Below are positions 59,338 through 64,000 of a stretch of DNA of 64,000 nt, piece by piece. Made by a program: the position numbers and the translations under genes. The stretch is from contig WHTK01000004.1 of the NCBI GenBank assembly GCA_009377745.1, forward strand, positions 1-64,000. The letters run 5' to 3'. The number at the start of each line of letters is the position of its first letter. Position 1 is the first letter of the stretch. The notes under the pieces were generated by a model. The model did not search any database. It worked only from the letters and a program-made list of their open reading frames with translations, and was not told the origin of the DNA. The stretch comes from Dehalococcoidia bacterium (GTDB taxonomy: Bacteria > Chloroflexota > Dehalococcoidia > DSTF01 > WHTK01).

Positions 59338-59622
59338 TTATCGTGGGGGGCTCGCGGGCTCGGTTGGGGAGAAGTCGGGCGGGACAAACTGGACGATTGC
59401 CGGTGTGACCCGCAGGCCGTTTTTGACTTGAAATCCGGCGGCACGGGCGGCGGTCTCCATTCTACGTTTCGCCTCGTAGCTGGCGATGCGGCCTTCGAGG
59501 ATCAGCTCATGGCCATCCAGGCTGAGACGCACCGATTCTAGCTCGTATGGCGGCAACGAGAGGATCAGTTGAGACAGCCTCTGTTCACGCTCGGCGGTGA
59601 TTTCAGGCAAGGACGTGGTCAT
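59338..59622 (-). CDS. Small BON-like domain protein
   Basis: 94 residues. SVRLSLDGHELILEGRIASY and EAKRRMETAARAAGFQVKNG form the beta-alpha-beta pattern of a BON domain (lipid- or protein-binding module). No signal peptide. It overlaps the preceding glycosyltransferase by 20 nt, ends 27 bp before the debranching gene, and so probably belongs to one transcript with both. Confidence 0.7.
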   Translation of the reverse strand: MTTSLPEITAEREQRLSQLILSLPPYELESVRLSLDGHELILEGRIASYEAKRRMETAARAAGFQVKNGLRVTPAIVQFVPPDFSPTEPASPPR

Positions 59623-60673
59623 GGACGGGCTCCTTCACTCCCAGTATTTTCTCGTAGATGGCAAGGTATCTATCAGCCAGCGCCCCCGGCCCGAAGTAAG
59701 TCTCGACGTGCTCGCGGCAGCGCCACGGGTCGATGCTCTCAATCCGTTTCAGGGCGGCAACCATGCCGTCGACGTCATCGATGACGAAGCCGGTCTCGCC
59801 GTCGATGACCAGCTCCGGAGCGGCGCCGCGGCGGAAAACGACGGCCGGCGTGCCGCAAGCCATGGCTTCTATCATCACGAGGCCGAACAGCTCGTCCCAG
59901 GCGAGGGGTAGCAGCAGCGCCTGCGCCCCGGCGTAGAGCTCCCGCTTGAGCGCCGCGTCAGCCTCACCGACGAACTCGGCAGTCTTGCCGTCGAGCATTG
60001 GCGCCAACACGTCACGGTAATAGCGCTGCTCCTCAGGGATGCAGACCTTGCCCGCCAGGATCAGCTTTACGCCCAACCGCCTCGCCGCCTCGACGGCAAG
60101 ATGGGGAGCCTTGTCCGCTGTGATCCGGCCGATGAACAGCAGATAGCCATCCTTCTCCGGCCGGAAGGGGAATGACTCAACGTCGATGGCGTTGTGCACA
60201 ACGCCGGCGAAGCTCGCGTTCGGCAGGTCCGGCAGCATCGAGACTTGCTGGCGGCTGATCGTGTTGTACCAGCCTTCGTAGTTGCTCCAGATGAAACGCG
60301 TGTCCGCCGTGAGCTGGTTGTGCAGCGTGGTCAGCATTGGCACGTGGATCATGTGACTCAGGGCCATGCCGATCTCGGAGGGAGGGCCGTTGTGGTTGTG
60401 GATGATATCGAAGTCGTCCGCCTCCGCCAGCGCCTTGGCGACGTGGATCAGACTGTATTGGAGAGATTCATCGATCAGCCCGGCAGGTCGTAGGCTACGA
60501 TCGAACACCGAGAACAGCTCCGCGTCTGTCTGGGAGTCTCCCGAAGCGCAGAGACGCACGTCATGGCCGCGACGCATCAGCTCCTCGGTGAGGACGCTGA
60601 CCACGCTCTCCGTACCTCCGTAACCCGGAGGCGGGACGGTCTCCCATATCGGCGCTAACTGCAGAATTCGCAT
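59603..60673 (-). CDS. Family 4 glycosyltransferase
   Basis: 356 residues from ATG 60673; the frame is open to 60841 but that part is unconserved. Starts RILQLAPIWETVPPPGYGGT (glycine-rich acceptor loop). Donor domain has YLLFIGRITADKAPHLAVEA and the EX7E-type [20 protein letters not shown]. Very similar in layout to NDP-glucose-dependent transferases that sit beside glucan genes. With the debranching-like enzyme it suggests a small alpha-glucan or compatible-solute locus. Substrate unknown. Confidence 0.9.
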   Translation of the reverse strand: MRILQLAPIWETVPPPGYGGTESVVSVLTEELMRRGHDVRLCASGDSQTDAELFSVFDRSLRPAGLIDESLQYSLIHVAKALAEADDFDIIHNHNGPPSEIGMALSHMIHVPMLTTLHNQLTADTRFIWSNYEGWYNTISRQQVSMLPDLPNASFAGVVHNAIDVESFPFRPEKDGYLLFIGRITADKAPHLAVEAARRLGVKLILAGKVCIPEEQRYYRDVLAPMLDGKTAEFVGEADAALKRELYAGAQALLLPLAWDELFGLVMIEAMACGTPAVVFRRGAAPELVIDGETGFVIDDVDGMVAALKRIESIDPWRCREHVETYFGPGALADRYLAIYEKILGVKEPVHDHVLA

Positions 60674-60876
60674 GATCCCGGACGCTAAACAGACAGATGA
60701 GGAGCGGTCCGAGTGCCCGAAGCGTCTCGGACTCGCTCCGCTCAAGCCTAGCCGCGAGGAGATTACAGCCACATAACAGAGCCGCATAAAGCCGGTGCGA
60801 GACCATCTACGGGCGCTTTGGGAGTGGCAAACCAAAGCCACTGGCGCGATACTGCGCCGAGAAACGGAGGCGCGTC

Positions 60877-62865
60877 ATGCCAGTCATCGACTTTCAAATC
60901 ACGGGACGCAAGCCCCTCGCGAGCGGCCAGGAGTTCGGAGCGGCCGGCGCCTACGAGCAGATCGATGGCAGCGTTACGTTCGCCGTCGATCCGCGTCACA
61001 AGGCCAACGAGACGATTGTTGACCTTGATCTCGCGCCGCATGACACCGAGGGCAGGGTGCGCTTCCGGTCTGACTTCTCGCTGCTCGTGCCGAAGCAGCA
61101 AGAGCGCGGCAACGGCCGTGTCATGGTCGAGCTGGTTAACCGCGGCCGCCGCCTTGCCGGTAGGCTCAACCGCGCCCCGGCCGACGCGCCGCTATATGAG
61201 GTCCATCCCGGCGACGGATTTCTCTTTCGTCGCGGCTGGTCCGTGGCATCGATCGGCTGGCAATGGGACGTGCCGGACGGCGGACCGCTGCTCCACTTCG
61301 ACGCGCCGCCCGTGCTGGAGAAGGGCGCGCCGCTGACAGGCTCCAACGTGGTGACGATCCGTCCCAGCTACCCCGGCACGACGTTTCTGCTGGCCAACCG
61401 GGTGCACAAGACATACGCCGCCTCAGACCTCGATGACCCGGACGCAACGCTCCTGGTGCGCGACTACGAGGACGGTGAGGATACGCTGATCGCCCGCGAC
61501 CGCTGGCGCTTCGCCAGCGAGGCGCCTGACGGGAGCGTTACGCCCAGCCGCGAGCACGTCTACATGGCATCCGGCTTCGAGCCGGGCAAGGTCTATAACC
61601 TCGTCTACCGGGCGGCGGGCGCGCGGGTGGTTGGCGCCGGGCTGCTCGCCTTCCGCGATATCGGCTCCTTCCTGCGCAGACCGTCGGCGCTGAACCCGGT
61701 GGCAGGCTTCGATTGGGTCTACGGCCACGGCGTCTCGCAGACGGGCCGCATGCTGCGCCACTTCCTCTACCTCGGCCTCAATCTGGACGAGGGCGGCGGC
61801 CAGGTCTACGACGGCCTCCTGGTGCACGTCGCGGGGGCGCGGCGCGGCGAGTTCAACCACCGCTTTGCCCAGCCCAGCGTGCAGACGACGCCCAACTTCG
61901 GCCACCTCTTCCCCTTCGCCGACGAGGACGCCATCGACCCCTACAACGAGCGCGAGGGCGGACTGCTGCGTCGCCAGCGCGCCCTCGGCGGCGTGCCGAA
62001 GGTGTTCTACACCAACACGTCGGCGGAGTACTGGCGCGGCGACGCGGCCCTGCTGCATACGGACGCTCTCGGCAAGGCCGACCTCACGCCCGCGCCGGAG
62101 ACTCGCATCTACCACTTCGGCGGCACGCAGCACATGGCAGGTGTGCTGCCCCAGGGCGACATCAACGCCGCCGAGGGCATCCGTGGCCGCTACGGCTTCA
62201 ACGTTGTCGATTACGCGCCGCTGCTGCGCTCGGCTCTGGTTAACCTCGATGCTTGGACTTCGCAGGACGTTGAGCCGCCGCCCAGCGTCCACGGCCGCAT
62301 CGATGACGGGACGCTGGTCAGCGAGCCGGAGGCGTTGCAGGGCTTTGCTGGTATCCCGTCGATGGCGCTGCCGGACCCGGAGCGGATGTGGGCTATCCGT
62401 GAGCTCGATCTGGGGCCGGACGCGGCCAGAGGCATCGGCGACTATCCGGCGAAGGCAGGGCGTTTCTACGGCCGGATGGTGGCTGCCGTGGACGCCGATG
62501 GCAACGAAACGGCGGGCATCCGGCTGCCGGACTTGACGGCGCCGGTGGCGACGAACACGGGCTGGAACCCGCGCCATCCGGAGACCGGCGGACCGGAACA
62601 AATCATCTCGATGATGGGCTTTACGCGCTTCTTCCCGGCCACTAAGTCCGAGCGGGAGGCCAGCGGCGACCCACGCCCGTCAATCGAGGAGCGCTACGCC
62701 GGCAAGGACGCCTACCTGGCGCGGGTGCGCGAAGAGGCGAAGTCGCTGGTGGAGAAGCGGCACATCCTCGCGGAAGACATCGAAATCCTGGTTAGCAATG
62801 CGTCCGCCCGCTACGACGCGGCGCTGGGCGCAACCGAGGGAGAAGCCAGGGCCGCGACGCACTAA
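60877..62865 (+). CDS. Large alpha/beta-hydrolase domain protein
   Basis: 662 residues, GGAGG before ATG 60877. The family (alpha/beta hydrolase domain, Abhydrolase_10-like) is recognised from VMVELVNRGRRLAGRLNRAP, GDGFLFRRGWSVASIGWQWD and the nucleophile elbow GHGVSQTGRMLRHFLY (Ser in the GXSXTG context). The C-terminal region with TGWNPRHPETGGPEQIISMM is typical. No signal peptide. Substrate unknown; likely an esterase or lactonase. Ends in a 4-nt convergent overlap with the next gene. A possible promoter upstream includes an AGTGGC/GCCACT hairpin. Confidence 0.85.
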   Translation: MPVIDFQITGRKPLASGQEFGAAGAYEQIDGSVTFAVDPRHKANETIVDLDLAPHDTEGRVRFRSDFSLLVPKQQERGNGRVMVELVNRGRRLAGRLNRAPADAPLYEVHPGDGFLFRRGWSVASIGWQWDVPDGGPLLHFDAPPVLEKGAPLTGSNVVTIRPSYPGTTFLLANRVHKTYAASDLDDPDATLLVRDYEDGEDTLIARDRWRFASEAPDGSVTPSREHVYMASGFEPGKVYNLVYRAAGARVVGAGLLAFRDIGSFLRRPSALNPVAGFDWVYGHGVSQTGRMLRHFLYLGLNLDEGGGQVYDGLLVHVAGARRGEFNHRFAQPSVQTTPNFGHLFPFADEDAIDPYNEREGGLLRRQRALGGVPKVFYTNTSAEYWRGDAALLHTDALGKADLTPAPETRIYHFGGTQHMAGVLPQGDINAAEGIRGRYGFNVVDYAPLLRSALVNLDAWTSQDVEPPPSVHGRIDDGTLVSEPEALQGFAGIPSMALPDPERMWAIRELDLGPDAARGIGDYPAKAGRFYGRMVAAVDADGNETAGIRLPDLTAPVATNTGWNPRHPETGGPEQIISMMGFTRFFPATKSEREASGDPRPSIEERYAGKDAYLARVREEAKSLVEKRHILAEDIEILVSNASARYDAALGATEGEARAATH

Positions 62866-64000
62866 GTCAGGTCGGCGGGTGACTGCGACGGGTCTACCGG
62901 CACGGCGACGAGGCAGGGCTCGTCCAGGTCCATCGCCTTGCGCAGCGTGGGTAGCAGCTGATCGGCGCTGGCGACGGCGAAGGCGGGCAGGCCGAAGCTC
63001 TTCGCATACATGACGAGGTCGGGATTCTGGAATTCGACGCCGAAGCCGCGGCCGAACTTGCGCTTCTGGTTCAGCTCGATGACGCCGTAACGGTCGTCCA
63101 CGAGCACGACGGCGACGAAGGCGGTCTTCATGCGCTTCGCCGTCTCCAGCTCCTGGGAGTTCATCAGGAAGCCGCCATCGCCCATCACCGCGACGACCTT
63201 GCGGTCCGGATGCACCAGCTTGGCCGCGATAGCGCCCGGCAGGGCGATGCCCATCGAGGCCAGGCCGTTGGGGATGACGACGGTGTTGGGCCGCGATGCC
63301 GGGAAACGCGTGGCGATCCAGAGCTTGTGGACGCCGACGTCGCTGATCAGGATGTCGTCGTCGGCTAGGGCGTGGCGCAGGTCATGGACGACGCGCTGAG
63401 GGCGCACCGGGTAGGAGTTATCCATCAGCAGCGAGGCGTCGTAGTCGTGGGCTTCGAGGCTGCCCCAACCCCATCGCGGCGTGAAGCCGGCCAGCGCCGC
63501 GTCCAGGGAGCGCAGGCTCTCGCCGATCTCGCCGACAACCTCGGTGGCGGGCAGATAGGCGCGGTCCACCTCAGCGGCGATGCTGTCGATGTGGAGGATC
63601 GTCCTGTCCTGCTTCGGGTTCCAGACCTCCGGCGACCACTCGACCAGGTCATAGCCCACCGCGAGGACAAGGTCGGCCTCGCCCAGCAACCCCAGAGGCG
63701 CGTCCGCGGAACGCAGGCCCATCGACGGCAGGGCGACCGGGCTGCGGTAGTCGATAGCGCCCTTGCCCATGAAGGTCGTTACCACCGGGATCGAAAGGCG
63801 CGTCGCGAAGGCCTCCAGCGCCTCCGATGCCTGGCGCCGGATGACCCCGTTGCCGGACAGGATGATCGGCTTGCGGGCCTGCTGGAGCAGCTCGGCGGCG
63901 CGCGCCACGCTCTCCGGCCGGGCGACCGGGTAGTTGGTGCGCCGCACCGGCATCGGCAGGGCGTCCACCTCTTCGGCGGCCACGTCCTCCGGCAGCTCGA
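62862..64000 (-). CDS. Thiamine-pyrophosphate enzyme, acetolactate-synthase-like (5' end outside window)
   Basis: The coding frame continues past base 64000 (ELPEDVAAEEVDALPMPVRR), so the N-terminal pyrimidine-binding domain is missing. Present are the central FAD/DHAP-type domain (PIILSGNGVIRRQASEALEA; ILHIDSIAAEVDRAYLPATE) and the C-terminal TPP domain with GDGGFLMNSQELETAKRMKT and VLVDDRYGVIELNQKRKFGR. The end (FGVEFQNPDLVMYAKSFGLP) resembles catabolic AlsS-type or other acetolactate-synthase-like enzymes. Could be ilvB-like, but no ilvN or ilvC is near. Anabolic or catabolic role unresolved. Confidence 0.88.
   Translation of the reverse strand, partial: ELPEDVAAEEVDALPMPVRRTNYPVARPESVARAAELLQQARKPIILSGNGVIRRQASEALEAFATRLSIPVVTTFMGKGAIDYRSPVALPSMGLRSADAPLGLLGEADLVLAVGYDLVEWSPEVWNPKQDRTILHIDSIAAEVDRAYLPATEVVGEIGESLRSLDAALAGFTPRWGWGSLEAHDYDASLLMDNSYPVRPQRVVHDLRHALADDDILISDVGVHKLWIATRFPASRPNTVVIPNGLASMGIALPGAIAAKLVHPDRKVVAVMGDGGFLMNSQELETAKRMKTAFVAVVLVDDRYGVIELNQKRKFGRGFGVEFQNPDLVMYAKSFGLPAFAVASADQLLPTLRKAMDLDEPCLVAVPVDPSQSPADLT

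Overview
The window is 64 kb of high-GC bacterial chromosome. Genes are densely packed, mostly on the minus strand, with many 4-nt stop/start overlaps and frequent GTG and TTG starts. Gene content (a Thr/Pro-rich secreted protein, a pyruvate dehydrogenase operon with lipB-lipA, crotonyl-CoA reductase, LigD, PRC-barrel and diguanylate-cyclase proteins) and the style of the interspersed hairpin repeats suggest an environmental member of the Chloroflexota or a related Terrabacteria lineage. There is no rRNA or tRNA in the window, so this placement is an inference.

Layout. 1-2.1 kb: tail of a secreted protein, followed by an IS630-type element whose transposase has lost its middle and carries a broken dihydrofolate-reductase-like gene. 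2.1-5.6 kb: sucC and sucD, separated by a PIN toxin, its antitoxin and a secreted protein in one overlapping operon. 5.7-14.4 kb: metabolic and transport genes (GlcG/HbpS-like, Bcp peroxiredoxin, MATE exporter with a structured leader, ferredoxin-reductase-like enzyme, EamA transporter, nadE with an apparent ATT start and a palindrome over it), a second toxin-antitoxin pair with a frameshifted toxin, and a GNAT acetyltransferase. 14.6-23.7 kb: a polysaccharide cluster with dTDP-rhamnose genes and four glycosyltransferases. 23.9-31.9 kb: a cNMP-binding protein, then lipB-lipA-lpd-pdhA-pdhB-pdhC. 31.4-37.0 kb: OsmC, amidohydrolase, HAD, amidase, a cytidylate-kinase-like protein and crotonyl-CoA reductase. 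37.2-43.2 kb: a five-repeat helical protein beside a GAF-GGDEF protein, a ferritin-like protein, a polysaccharide-export-type ATPase, a degenerate GGDEF membrane protein and a polyprenyl synthase.

43.3-48.1 kb is the most unusual region. It is a plus-strand phage-derived cassette: four small proteins (two clearly membrane-spanning), terminase large subunit, Cys-cluster/HTH protein, portal, and a final membrane protein. It has no capsid, tail or integrase genes. A perfect LexA-type box (AGAAC-N4-GTTCT) lies inside its promoter, and three copies of a ~50-nt repeat surround the terminase. It is wedged between host genes without recognisable att sites and its catalytic motifs look intact, which suggests a domesticated, DNA-damage-inducible packaging module.

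48.1-64 kb: acyl-CoA synthetase, LigD, a Rieske protein with a homopolymer frameshift, DUF488, a sugar transferase with a structured leader and terminator, an Ada-type zinc-finger protein, a PRC-barrel protein, a glycogen-debranching-like enzyme with a BON-like protein and a glycosyltransferase, a large alpha/beta hydrolase, and an acetolactate-synthase-like enzyme cut by the window edge. No gene-free stretch exceeds 300 bases outside the IS element. No CRISPR array was seen.
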